57,984 nt of DNA from Paenibacillus sp. VTT E-133291. Lineage in GTDB: Bacteria; Bacillota; Bacilli; Paenibacillales; Paenibacillaceae. A program made the translations under genes and the position numbers. Shown here piece by piece: positions 40,303 to 49,071 of this stretch (position 1 is the first letter of the stretch; the number at the start of each line of letters is the position of its first letter). The notes beneath the pieces are model-generated. The model made no database searches. It saw only the letters and a program-made list of their open reading frames with translations, and was not told where the DNA came from. The DNA lies in the NCBI RefSeq assembly GCF_002264395.1, contig NZ_NFVA01000042.1, forward strand, positions 1-57,984, read 5' to 3'.

Positions 40303-41403
40303 ATGAACGGTAAAAAACACAAATTTCGTGGTGGTTTGTTGGCGATCGTGATGATGTTGAGTGTTTCTTTAATGGCGGGTTGCGGGGGCAATAATAATAA
40401 CCCGGCAGCTGAAGCTACGACTGCTCCTGAAACTTCAGCAGCTCCTGAGGCAAGTGCTGCGGCTGAACCAGCGGCTGATCCGGTAACCGTGAAGCTGCAG
40501 CTGAAATGGGTGCCGCAGGCGCAATTCGCCGGGTATTTTGTGGCGCAGGATAAAGGTTATTACAAGGAAGAGGGACTAAATGTAGAGATTTTGCCGGGTG
40601 GGCCGGATATTGTTCCAGAACAGCAAGTGGCAGGTGGTTCTGCGGATATTGGTGTTGGTTGGGTAGCCAGTCTACTGCCGAGTCTGGAAGAGGGTATGCC
40701 GCTGGTGCAAATCGCGCAAATTTATCAAAAGAGCGGATTGGTCCTAGTCTCCAAAAAATCGGCAGGCATCAATTCCGCAGCCGATCTAAAAGGTAAAAAG
40801 GTTGGGAACTGGATGGGTGGCAATGAATTTGAGCTATTAGCCCTGTTTGATAAATATAAATTCGATCCGAACAAGGATCTAAGCTTTACGAAGCAAGGTT
40901 TTACGATGGATCAGTTCTTAGGGGATCAGATTGATGCGGCTTCGGCGATGACATATAACGAATATCAGGTTGTACTTGAGTCGGGCATCAAGGCAGAGGA
41001 TCTGAATGTGATCGATATGAATACAGAAGGTGTAGCGATGCTGGAGGATAACCTGTTTGCCAATAAGGAATGGCTTGCGGAGAACAAGGAGACTGCGGCC
41101 AAGTTTGTTCGCGCTTCTTTGAAGGGCTGGAAAGACGCCATTGCCGATCCTGCGGCTGCGGTGGACAGTGTAATGAAGCAAGCGGAAGATGGCAGTACGA
41201 CTAAAGAGCATCAACTAACGATGATGACCGAGGTTGCCAAGCTGATTCTGCCTGAGGGCTTTGATAGTGCCAAAATGGGATTCACCGATGCAGCAGCGTT
41301 CCAGCAAACGGCTGATATTTCGCAAAAGTTCGGTGTTATTAAAGAACCGGCTAAGGTAGATGCAGCTTACACGAACGAAATCGTAGAAATGGCGGCAAAG
41401 TAA
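40303..41403 (+). CDS. NMT1/THI5-like substrate-binding lipoprotein
   Basis: The 366-residue lipoprotein has the lipobox LMAGC (Cys at about 26-27), an Ala/Glu/Pro/Thr linker, then an NMT1/THI5-like domain: LKWVPQAQFAGYFVAQDKGYYKEEGL (in pieces) and GGSADIGVGWVASL. Members bind pyrimidines and thiamine precursors. ATG 40303 follows GGGGGAG; the upstream in-frame start overlaps it. Association with preTA and dihydropyrimidinase supports a pyrimidine ligand. Confidence 0.9.
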   Translation: MNGKKHKFRGGLLAIVMMLSVSLMAGCGGNNNNPAAEATTAPETSAAPEASAAAEPAADPVTVKLQLKWVPQAQFAGYFVAQDKGYYKEEGLNVEILPGGPDIVPEQQVAGGSADIGVGWVASLLPSLEEGMPLVQIAQIYQKSGLVLVSKKSAGINSAADLKGKKVGNWMGGNEFELLALFDKYKFDPNKDLSFTKQGFTMDQFLGDQIDAASAMTYNEYQVVLESGIKAEDLNVIDMNTEGVAMLEDNLFANKEWLAENKETAAKFVRASLKGWKDAIADPAAAVDSVMKQAEDGSTTKEHQLTMMTEVAKLILPEGFDSAKMGFTDAAAFQQTADISQKFGVIKEPAKVDAAYTNEIVEMAAK

Positions 41404-41419
41404 GAAGTCGAACTTATAG

Positions 41420-41462
41420 TTATAATAGATGGCCGCCCGTTCTGGCGGTCATCTATTATAAT
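41420..41462 (+). other. Strong hairpin without U-tract after the binding-protein gene
   Basis: TTATAATAGATGGCCGCC and GGCGGTCATCTATTATAA pair over 18 bp with one G-T pair and a 6-base loop. It lacks a run of T, so it may protect the upstream mRNA 3' end or terminate only partly before the dehydrogenase gene. Confidence 0.65.
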
Positions 41463-41507
41463 CAGCAGTCTATCTGTGCATCTGAAATAGAGAAAGAGGT
41501 GCGAGTT

Positions 41508-42971
41508 ATGTCTCTCCTAGTGACACAAGTCGGAAAGGTTAAGAATTATGTGAATGGCGCTTGGGTAGCGTCGTCATCTGGGCAGGAAGAAGAGGTATAT
41601 AATCCGGCGACCGGTGAAGTAATTGCCTACGTGCCCCTATCAAGCAAAGAAGAATTGGGTAGGGCGGTCGATGCGGCTGCTGTAGCATTTCAATTGTGGA
41701 AAAGAGTCGCCGTGCCCCGTCGCGCACGTTATTTCTTTCAATATCAACAGCTGCTGGTAGAGCATTGGCATGAGCTGGCTGAGCTGATTACGCTGGAGAA
41801 TGGGAAGAGTCTGGAAGAGGCGCAGGGGGAGGTGCAGCGCGGTATTGAGTGTGTGGAATTTGCCGCAGGCATCCCCACATTAATGATGGGCAGCCAGCTT
41901 CCTGATATCGCTACCGGAATTGAATCCGGGATGTACCGTTATCCGTTGGGGGTTATTGGGGGGATTGCCCCGTTTAATTTTCCGATGATGGTCCCTTGCT
42001 GGATGTTTCCACTCGCCATTGCTTGTGGGAATTCCTTTGTGCTGAAGCCTTCTGAGCGTACGCCACTGCTCGTTAATCGGTTGGCTGAGCTATTTGCCGA
42101 AGCGGGTTTTCCGCCAGGTGTGCTGAATGTTGTTCATGGAGCACATGAGGTGGTCAACGGGCTGCTGGAACATGAGGAAGTGAAGGCGATTTCGTTCGTG
42201 GGCTCGCAGCCGGTCGCGGAATATGTATACAAGACAGGGACGGCGCAGGGCAAGCGGGTGCAGGCTTTAGCAGGAGCTAAGAATCATTCCATTGTTCTGC
42301 CTGACGCGGAGCTGGACAATGCGGTGAAAAATATTATTGCGGCGGCCTTTGGCTCTGCGGGTGAGCGGTGTATGGCTTGCTCGGTTGTGGTAGTCCATGA
42401 GGCTATCGCTGACGAGCTAGTTGATCGCCTGATAGCTGGTGCGGATGAGGTTAAGATTGGTAATGGTGCCGCTGACGGGGTATTTCTGGGTCCGGTCATC
42501 CGTCAGTCGAATAAGGAGCGTACGCTCGATTACATTGAGACTGGAAAGGCTGAACAAGCCGAGCTTGTGAGAGACGGACGGAAAGATCCGGCTGCGGGCG
42601 GTGTGGGTTATTTTATCGGGCCGACGATCTTTGATTATGTACAGCCGGGAATGACCATCTGGAAGGATGAAATTTTTGCGCCAGTATTGTCTGTGATTCG
42701 TGTGAAAAGTCTGAGTGAAGCGATAGCGGTAACGAATCAGTCCCCATTCGCGAATGGGGCGTGCATTTATACAGATAGCGCAAAGGCGATCCGTGAATTC
42801 CGGGAAGAAATTGATGCAGGGATGCTGGGTGTGAATCTGGGCGTGCCTGCACCCATGGCCTTTTTTCCCTTCTCGGGTTATAAGAAATCATTCTATGGAG
42901 ATCTGCATGCCAATGGGCGAGATGGGGTGGAATTCTATACACGTAAAAAGATGATCACTGCCCGCTATTAG
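41508..42971 (+). CDS. CoA-acylating (methyl)malonate-semialdehyde dehydrogenase
   Basis: The 487-residue enzyme belongs to the MmsA/IolA branch of aldehyde dehydrogenases: KNYVNGAWVASSSGQEEEVYNPATGE opening (in pieces), GGIAPFNFPMMVPCWMFPLA, and the catalytic Cys in FGSAGERCMA, a motif specific for this branch. It converts malonate or methylmalonate semialdehyde to acetyl- or propionyl-CoA with NAD. With the neighbouring aminotransferase it completes beta-alanine and beta-aminoisobutyrate breakdown. ATG 41508 follows AAAGAGGTG by 7-8 bases. Confidence 0.92.
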   Translation: MSLLVTQVGKVKNYVNGAWVASSSGQEEEVYNPATGEVIAYVPLSSKEELGRAVDAAAVAFQLWKRVAVPRRARYFFQYQQLLVEHWHELAELITLENGKSLEEAQGEVQRGIECVEFAAGIPTLMMGSQLPDIATGIESGMYRYPLGVIGGIAPFNFPMMVPCWMFPLAIACGNSFVLKPSERTPLLVNRLAELFAEAGFPPGVLNVVHGAHEVVNGLLEHEEVKAISFVGSQPVAEYVYKTGTAQGKRVQALAGAKNHSIVLPDAELDNAVKNIIAAAFGSAGERCMACSVVVVHEAIADELVDRLIAGADEVKIGNGAADGVFLGPVIRQSNKERTLDYIETGKAEQAELVRDGRKDPAAGGVGYFIGPTIFDYVQPGMTIWKDEIFAPVLSVIRVKSLSEAIAVTNQSPFANGACIYTDSAKAIREFREEIDAGMLGVNLGVPAPMAFFPFSGYKKSFYGDLHANGRDGVEFYTRKKMITARY

Positions 42972-43003
42972 AGAAACTGAGCTACTAGAGAGGAGAAAAA
43001 CTT

Positions 43004-44371
43004 ATGCAGCGTCTTGGGAATGATAGCGAGCTTGCGTTGAAGAAGGATCAGCAATATTTATGGCACAACATTACGCCTTACAGTGAAAAAAATCCGCCTA
43101 TGATTGCCGCCTCGGCAAGTGGATCGTGGATTACGGATATACAGGGTAATCGCTTTTTGGATGGAATGTCTGGGTTATGGTGTGTAAACGTGGGATACGG
43201 CCGCAAGGAGCTGGCGGAAGCAGCCTACAACCAATTGCTGACGTTGCCTTATTTTCCGCTGACGCAAAGTCACCTCCCGGCGATTGCGCTGGCGGAGAAG
43301 CTGAATGAGTGGCTTGGAGACGAATACGTGATTTTCTTTTCCAACAGTGGGTCAGAGGCCAACGAAGCTGCGTTTAAAATAGCCCGCCAGTACCAGCAGC
43401 AAATCGGCCAGCATTATCGCCATAAATTTATTGCCCGTTACCGTGGATATCACGGCAGCACGCTTGGTGCGTTATCTGCGACGGGTCAGGCTCAGCGCAA
43501 ATATAAGTATGAACCGCTGACGGGTGGGTTTCTGCATGTAGCTCCCCCGGACAGCTATCGCCGCCCGGCAGGGATTTCTGTGGAAGAATTCAACCTCCAA
43601 TGTGCACAGTCAATAGAGGATATGATCCTTTGGGAAGGCGTAGAGACGGTAGCTGCGGTGATTATGGAACCTGTGATTACGGGCGGTGGCGTCATCGTGC
43701 CGCATCAAGTCTATCTGAATCGGGTGCAGGAAATCTGCCGCAAACACGGCGTGCTGCTTATTATAGATGAGGTGATTTGTGGATTTGGACGCTCTGGACG
43801 TAAGTTTGGTCATCACAACTATCATGTGAAGCCGGACATCGTGACAATGGCTAAAGGATTGACCAGTGCTTATCTTCCCCTGTCCGCCACAGCTGTTCGT
43901 AAGGATATCTATGAGGTATTTAAGGACAATAGTGATGATTACGGTCATTTCCGTCATGTGAACACGTTTGGTGGTAATCCGGCTTCGTGTGCACTAGCGT
44001 TACGCAATCTGGAAATTATCGAGCAGGAGAAGCTAGTGGAACGTGCAGAGCTTTTGGGCAAAAGACTGAACACTGCATTCACTGAGTTACTGGATCACAA
44101 GCTTGTAGGTGATGTCCGCAGCTTTGGCTTGGTGACAGGGATTGAGCTGGTTGAAGACAAGGCCAGTAAGAAACCGGTTGATCTGAGTATTGTGAAAGGC
44201 ATTATTGCTGAATGCAAATCCAAAGGACTTATTATCGGCAAGAATGGCGATACGGTAGCTGGGTTCAACAATGTGCTTACCTTCGCTCCGCCCTTATCCT
44301 CCACAGATGAAGATATAGAGTTTATTATTGATACGTTTAAATCTGTACTGAGCGGGGGCTGGGCAAAGTGA
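43004..44371 (+). CDS. Class III omega-aminotransferase (beta-alanine:pyruvate type)
   Basis: The 455-residue PLP enzyme shows GLWCVNVGYGRKELAEAA, SNSGSEANEAAFKIARQY, the cofactor Asp in LLIIDEVICGFGRSG and the Schiff-base Lys in VTMAKGLTSAYLPL. It most resembles aminotransferases that act on beta-alanine or other omega-amines. AGAGGAG precedes the ATG, 32 bases after the dehydrogenase stop. It should convert beta-alanine to malonate semialdehyde for that enzyme. Its last 35 bases overlap the convergent pucR-like gene. Confidence 0.9.
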   Translation: MQRLGNDSELALKKDQQYLWHNITPYSEKNPPMIAASASGSWITDIQGNRFLDGMSGLWCVNVGYGRKELAEAAYNQLLTLPYFPLTQSHLPAIALAEKLNEWLGDEYVIFFSNSGSEANEAAFKIARQYQQQIGQHYRHKFIARYRGYHGSTLGALSATGQAQRKYKYEPLTGGFLHVAPPDSYRRPAGISVEEFNLQCAQSIEDMILWEGVETVAAVIMEPVITGGGVIVPHQVYLNRVQEICRKHGVLLIIDEVICGFGRSGRKFGHHNYHVKPDIVTMAKGLTSAYLPLSATAVRKDIYEVFKDNSDDYGHFRHVNTFGGNPASCALALRNLEIIEQEKLVERAELLGKRLNTAFTELLDHKLVGDVRSFGLVTGIELVEDKASKKPVDLSIVKGIIAECKSKGLIIGKNGDTVAGFNNVLTFAPPLSSTDEDIEFIIDTFKSVLSGGWAK

Positions 44372-46025
44372 TTTTGTCCGGGTATAGGAATTGGTAGGCA
44401 CGCAGGGCAACCTGAATGGAGATCCGGTTCTCCGGCTGCATGAAGTCTTCGCCCAGCAGTTCTGTTATTTTGTCCAGACGATAATACAGTGACTGTCTAA
44501 CGATGAACAAATTTCGCGCGGCAATCTGTTTGGAACCATCATGGTCAAGGTAGACTCGCAGTGTGAGAAGCAGCTCGGAGCCCTTAGTTTGATCGTGGTC
44601 GATTAATGGACCAAGATAGCTGCGAATGAAGTTCTGCAACGTTTTCCCGTCATTTAAGCTAAGTAGTAATTGAAAAACGCCAAGCTCATCGTAAAACAGC
44701 AGTGACTTCTGATAACAGGAGTATAACGATAAGGCTTGCAGGGCTTCTTGGTAACCGGAATAGGCCCGTTTTAGGCGCTTATGCGATTTGCTTACTCCGA
44801 TAACCAGCTGCAAATCTTTGAGCTTCTCGTCGGAGCGGATATGCTGAAGGGCCTCGAGTGCTTGCTGAAGCCGCATTTTTCCAGGCATTTTTGATTGAAT
44901 GTCGAGTGCGATGACGGTGAGGCGATTGTTCTTGAGTGTGATCAGCGGACGTAGGGAATGTTTCTCGAAGATGGAACGCAGGGTGAGCGAAAGATGGAAG
45001 GTGATAGATTCCCATTCGTTCTCCGAGCTGTTCCATTTTACATCTCTGGGGTTCTTGATCTCTATAAGGCATACACGGTAAGGGAGTTCGTTGACCACGT
45101 TGAAATTGGAACCAATCAGACCTTTTAAGCGGTTGTCATCCTCCATGCGACCATTGATCAGCTCATCGACCCAAAGATTCTCTGAAAAAAGCTTGCGTTC
45201 CTCCATATAACGGGTTCGTAGCAGCTCCTGAGCAATGGACAGCGAGGCAGAATCCAGCAGCAGACAGTCGAATTCTTGTGGCTTATGATTGCAGACCATC
45301 AAGATATAAGCCCAGGTCTGATCCAATGCGCCTACAGGTTTTATTGCAATAGTCTTTTGTCCATATTCTCGGATATATGGCGCAGCGTCAGGCTGAACAC
45401 CTTCCATTTCGTCGCCGAAAGCGGTGAAGAAATTCAGCAGGGGTGTTTGCTCCTCCGGCGAAAGTGCGGGGAAGAACAATGGCTTACCCTGCAGCTGCAT
45501 ATAGATAATTTGTGTGCGGGTGCTTTTACACAATAATTGTAGTACCTTCAAGGTTCCTTGTGAGGTTAAAGTTAGGCGGTGAAATTCACGCGAGATGCTT
45601 TCGAGTTCTTGCAGCATCCGGTGATGCCGATTGATGATGATGGAATGAAGGTCTAGGGTGATATCCACGAAGCGAACCGTGCGGGTGAAGATGATCAGCG
45701 GGAAGTCATTTGCGTTAGCTAAGTCGATCATCTCTTGTGGGATGGTGCTGAAATACGTACCTAACTCAATACACAAACAAGCTGCATTTTTATCGATTAG
45801 GTTCTGCATGAATTCCAAGGAGGCGGGCAGATCGACGCTTGCGCCAATCCCCGTAGTCAGAATCATTTCTTCCCCGTGAATCAGTGTATCGAAAATGGCA
45901 CTTTCCAGTACATGTACCCAACGAATGGCACGGCTCAAGCCGCTTTTGCCGCCGATGACTTCGGCCTCTGCGAATAGTGGTCTTGTTAAAGCATCGCGAA
46001 TGGTTAATACAAGCTCCCAATCCAT
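44337..46025 (-). CDS. PucR-family transcriptional regulator
   Basis: The 562-residue protein has an N-terminal PucR sensory domain (about 5-130, beginning ELVLTIRDALTRPLFAEAEVIGG), a central GGDEF-like CdaR region (about 290-430) and a C-terminal PucR helix-turn-helix (about 490-545, DGSKQIAARNLFIVRQSLYYRLDKITELLG). Such proteins activate purine or pyrimidine catabolism when substrate is present. ATG 46025 follows GAGGGGGAA; an in-frame start 13 codons upstream lacks a ribosome site. It is divergent from preT and convergent with the aminotransferase gene, which its 3' end overlaps. Confidence 0.92.
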   Translation of the reverse strand: MDWELVLTIRDALTRPLFAEAEVIGGKSGLSRAIRWVHVLESAIFDTLIHGEEMILTTGIGASVDLPASLEFMQNLIDKNAACLCIELGTYFSTIPQEMIDLANANDFPLIIFTRTVRFVDITLDLHSIIINRHHRMLQELESISREFHRLTLTSQGTLKVLQLLCKSTRTQIIYMQLQGKPLFFPALSPEEQTPLLNFFTAFGDEMEGVQPDAAPYIREYGQKTIAIKPVGALDQTWAYILMVCNHKPQEFDCLLLDSASLSIAQELLRTRYMEERKLFSENLWVDELINGRMEDDNRLKGLIGSNFNVVNELPYRVCLIEIKNPRDVKWNSSENEWESITFHLSLTLRSIFEKHSLRPLITLKNNRLTVIALDIQSKMPGKMRLQQALEALQHIRSDEKLKDLQLVIGVSKSHKRLKRAYSGYQEALQALSLYSCYQKSLLFYDELGVFQLLLSLNDGKTLQNFIRSYLGPLIDHDQTKGSELLLTLRVYLDHDGSKQIAARNLFIVRQSLYYRLDKITELLGEDFMQPENRISIQVALRAYQFLYPDKITLPSPRSVQI

Positions 46026-46117
46026 AGTTATTCCCCCTCGATCGTCTGTACTCAACCCAGCCATTAACGTCCTGTTATTCTCAGCCTATTCTCACATGTA
46101 AAAAATACAGTTTTGAA

Positions 46118-46136
46118 ATTAGACAAAGTGTCTAAT
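46118..46136. promoter_or_regulatory. Candidate PucR operator between pucR-like gene and preT
   Basis: ATTAGACAAAGTGTCTAAT is a perfect 8-bp inverted repeat with a 3-base spacer, 93 bases upstream of the regulator start in the divergent region. One arm recurs before the importer operon (37466). Confidence 0.6.
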
Positions 46137-46290
46137 GCAACGAAAATTCGAAATGACTATAGTTTGATTAAAGAATGTCAGTATATATAACCTGATCAGG
46201 CAGGATGTTGAGAGATGATTTCTATTAATGCTTATATTACTACAATAATCCGAAGATGTAAGCAAAATATTCATAAGAAAATGGAAAATA

Positions 46291-46310
46291 TGTTATGTTA
46301 TATAACATAA
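46291..46310. promoter_or_regulatory. GlnR/TnrA box upstream of preT
   Basis: TGTTATGTTATATAACA (46291-46307) fits TGTNAN7TNACA exactly. It overlaps an 18-bp perfect palindrome TTATGTTATATAACATAA (46293-46310). The preT start is only 33 bases downstream, a position better suited to repression than to classical TnrA activation, unless the transcript is very short. Confidence 0.7.
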
Positions 46311-46342
46311 AGATGAGAATTATCCATAAGGAGGAACTAGTG

Positions 46343-47734
46343 ATGGAGCATTCTTCTCCGTTAACAGCATTTACACCAGAGATGTTCATGCGTAACTTTG
46401 CCGAGGCTGAGCCGCCTCTGACCTATAAGGGTGCTATGGATGAGGCTAATCGCTGTCTATATTGCTACGATGCCCCTTGCATACAAGCTTGTCCGACCAG
46501 CATTAATATCCCCTCCTTTATCAAACGGATTGCGACTGACAATTTGAAGGGCTCGGCACAGACGATTATGGATTCCAATCCTGTGGGTGCCAGCTGTGCC
46601 CGCGTTTGTCCTACAGATGAACTATGCGAAGGAGCTTGTGTGTTAAATGATGCCTCGGCGCCGATCCAAATCGGATTGTTACAGCGTTATGCAACAGATT
46701 GGGCGATGAACAGCGGAGTTCAATTATTTAAAGCAGGCATTCCTAATGGGAAAAAGGTAGCTGTAATCGGCGGCGGTCCTGCGGGGTTGTCTGCGGCTAG
46801 GGAGCTTGCCCGTGAGGGCTTTGCTGTTGTAATTTACGAAGCCAAGGAACTGGCTGGTGGACTGGATACACATGGGATTGTGTCGTTTCGGCTTCCACAG
46901 TCAATCTCTCTTTGGGAAGTAGAGCAGGTAGAGAAGCTGGGTGTGGAAATACGTACAGGTGTAAAAGTCGGAGCAGATGTCTCTGTAGAAGAGTTGAAAT
47001 CGGGCTATGATGCCATCGTCTTGGCAGCAGGCATGGGTTATGTACCTCCGTTAGGAATTGAAGGTGAAAAATTGGCTGGCGTCTATGATGCCATTGCCCT
47101 CGTGGAATCCACAAAGACCGCCATTCCTCTGCTAGAGCTGATGGGCCAGCGGGTCGCAGTTATTGGTGCGGGCAATACAGCTATTGATGCGGCTACATGC
47201 TCAGTGCGTCTGGGAGCCACAAATGTAAAAATGATCTATAGGCGGACCCGCGAAGAGATGACGGCTTACGATTTTGAATATGAATTTGCGAAGCAAGAGG
47301 GTGTGGAGTTTAACTGGCTTACTTTGCCGAAGCGTATCGTGGGTGATGAGCTTGGGAATGTAACCGCACTGGAATGTGTGCAGATGAAGCTGACAGAGGA
47401 GCCGGGCAAGGATGGACGCCCAGTGCCTATGCCGATAGAGGGTTCGGAGTTCTTGATTCCGGTAGATGCGGTTGTAATAGCTATTGGTCAAAAGCGTCGC
47501 CTAGATCTGATCGATTCTTTAGGTCTTGCGCATGATCGCGGGGTTGTGAGGGTGGATGAGGCCACCTGTAGAACCTCTGATCCGCAAATTTATGCTGCTG
47601 GCGATATCATATTTGGTTCAGGCAAAGGGGAGGCCATGGTAGTATCAGCAGCCCAGCAGGGAAAAGACGCAGCCTATGCAATTGTAAAACAGTTCTCAGG
47701 CCTGCAGGAGCCTGCCGTTAGATCTGTGGGCTGA
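46343..47734 (+). CDS. preT: Dihydropyrimidine dehydrogenase subunit (NAD(P)H-oxidising, FAD/Fe-S)
   Basis: The 463-residue subunit has an N-terminal [4Fe-4S] region (CLYCYDAPCIQACP and CARVCPTDELCEGAC), an FAD-binding Rossmann motif GGGPAGLSAARELA (about 136-150) and an NAD(P)-binding GAGNTAIDAATC. It passes electrons from NAD(P)H to PreA. ATG 46343 follows AAGGAGG; the upstream part of the frame lies over the GlnR/TnrA-like palindrome. It is followed 45 bases later by preA. Confidence 0.94.
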   Translation: MEHSSPLTAFTPEMFMRNFAEAEPPLTYKGAMDEANRCLYCYDAPCIQACPTSINIPSFIKRIATDNLKGSAQTIMDSNPVGASCARVCPTDELCEGACVLNDASAPIQIGLLQRYATDWAMNSGVQLFKAGIPNGKKVAVIGGGPAGLSAARELAREGFAVVIYEAKELAGGLDTHGIVSFRLPQSISLWEVEQVEKLGVEIRTGVKVGADVSVEELKSGYDAIVLAAGMGYVPPLGIEGEKLAGVYDAIALVESTKTAIPLLELMGQRVAVIGAGNTAIDAATCSVRLGATNVKMIYRRTREEMTAYDFEYEFAKQEGVEFNWLTLPKRIVGDELGNVTALECVQMKLTEEPGKDGRPVPMPIEGSEFLIPVDAVVIAIGQKRRLDLIDSLGLAHDRGVVRVDEATCRTSDPQIYAAGDIIFGSGKGEAMVVSAAQQGKDAAYAIVKQFSGLQEPAVRSVG

Positions 47735-47779
47735 GCTTAGGAATTAAATTGGATTTTATAAGACAGGGAGGGAACATCA

Positions 47780-49069
47780 ATGGCAGATTTAAGTATTGAT
47801 CTCGCAGGAATCAAATCACCGAATCCATTCTGGCTGGCTTCCGCGCCGCCTACGAATACAGGCTATCAAGTGCAGCGGGCCTTTGAAGCAGGATGGGGCG
47901 GGGCGGTGTGGAAGACGCTCGGTGATCCGATTATTAATACTTCATCGCGGTTTGCGGCAGTGAACTTCAATGGGCAGCGGGTTGCGGGCTTTAACAATAT
48001 CGAATTGATCACCGACCGTCCGCTTGAGGTCAATCTGAAGGAAATCTACGAAACGAAGAAAAGATTCCCGAATCATGCGATTATCGCCTCCCTGATGGTA
48101 GAACCTTCACAGTATAAATGGCATGAGATTGTTAAGCGGGTAGAAGATGTGGGCGTAGATGGCCTAGAGCTTAACTTTGGCTGTCCGCATGGTATGGCTG
48201 AGCGGGGAATGGGCGCTGCTTCGGGGCAGCAACCAGATCTGGTGCAGGCGCAGACCACTTGGGTAAAAGAAGTGGCGACCACCCCGGTGATAGTAAAACT
48301 GACACCCAACATTACCGATATCACCGTCGTTGCCCGTCATGCCGTTAAGGGTGGAGCGGATGCGATTAGTATGATCAACACTATCAACAGTCTTGCAGGC
48401 GTAGATATTCATAGCTGGAATACGATTCCGAATGTTGGGGGTCAGGGCGCTCATGGCGGTTATTGCGGCCCGGCTGTGAAGCCTATTGCGCTTAGCATGG
48501 TGGCTGAGTGTGCTCGTGACCGGGGAGTAGGTATTCCAATCTCCGGCATTGGAGGAATTTCTACCTGGCAGGATGTTGTGGAGTTCATGCTTATGGGCGC
48601 TACGGGCATTCAAGTATGTACCGCGGTCATGCATCATGGCTTCCGGATTGTGGAGGAAATGATCGATGGGCTGAATAACTATTTGGATGACAAAGGGCTG
48701 GCTTCCGTAACTGAACTAATCGGCAAATCGGTATCCCGATACTCCAATTGGGGCGATCTGGATCTCAACTATAAGGTCGTTGCCCGCATTCATGAGGAGA
48801 ACTGTATCAACTGCAATAAATGCCATATTGCTTGCGAAGATGCTTCACATCAATGTATTGATATGTTAACTAATGCAGATGGGAAAGCTATACTACAGGT
48901 TCGTGAGGAGGACTGTGTAGGTTGTAATCTTTGTTCTATTGTCTGTCCAGCAGACGGCGCGATCGATATGGTTCCAGTAGACACTGGGGTTGCCCCTCTG
49001 ACTTGGAATGAGCGTCAGAAGGTGATCGGTAGCTTAAATGGCTCTTATTCAGAAGTGGAGGTGGGATAA
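47780..49069 (+). CDS. preA: Dihydropyrimidine dehydrogenase catalytic subunit
   Basis: The 429-residue subunit has an FMN-binding dihydroorotate-dehydrogenase-like barrel (1 to about 310; ELNFGCPHGMAERGMG, VKLTPNITDI, GGYCGPAVKPIAL, SGIGGI) and two C-terminal [4Fe-4S] clusters (CINCNKCHIAC and CVGCNLCSIVCP). It reduces uracil or thymine to the dihydro form. At the place of the catalytic Cys of mammalian DPD (in GLACGQ) this protein has Ser148 (GAASGQ); variation here occurs in bacterial PreA. GGGAGGG precedes the ATG. Confidence 0.94.
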   Translation: MADLSIDLAGIKSPNPFWLASAPPTNTGYQVQRAFEAGWGGAVWKTLGDPIINTSSRFAAVNFNGQRVAGFNNIELITDRPLEVNLKEIYETKKRFPNHAIIASLMVEPSQYKWHEIVKRVEDVGVDGLELNFGCPHGMAERGMGAASGQQPDLVQAQTTWVKEVATTPVIVKLTPNITDITVVARHAVKGGADAISMINTINSLAGVDIHSWNTIPNVGGQGAHGGYCGPAVKPIALSMVAECARDRGVGIPISGIGGISTWQDVVEFMLMGATGIQVCTAVMHHGFRIVEEMIDGLNNYLDDKGLASVTELIGKSVSRYSNWGDLDLNYKVVARIHEENCINCNKCHIACEDASHQCIDMLTNADGKAILQVREEDCVGCNLCSIVCPADGAIDMVPVDTGVAPLTWNERQKVIGSLNGSYSEVEVG

Positions 49070-49071
49070 GG

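Noticed and set aside
41420..41462. Rho-independent terminator after the pyrimidine-binding protein gene
   Set aside because: The stem is strong but followed by ATTATAATC rather than a T run, so it was listed as a hairpin only.
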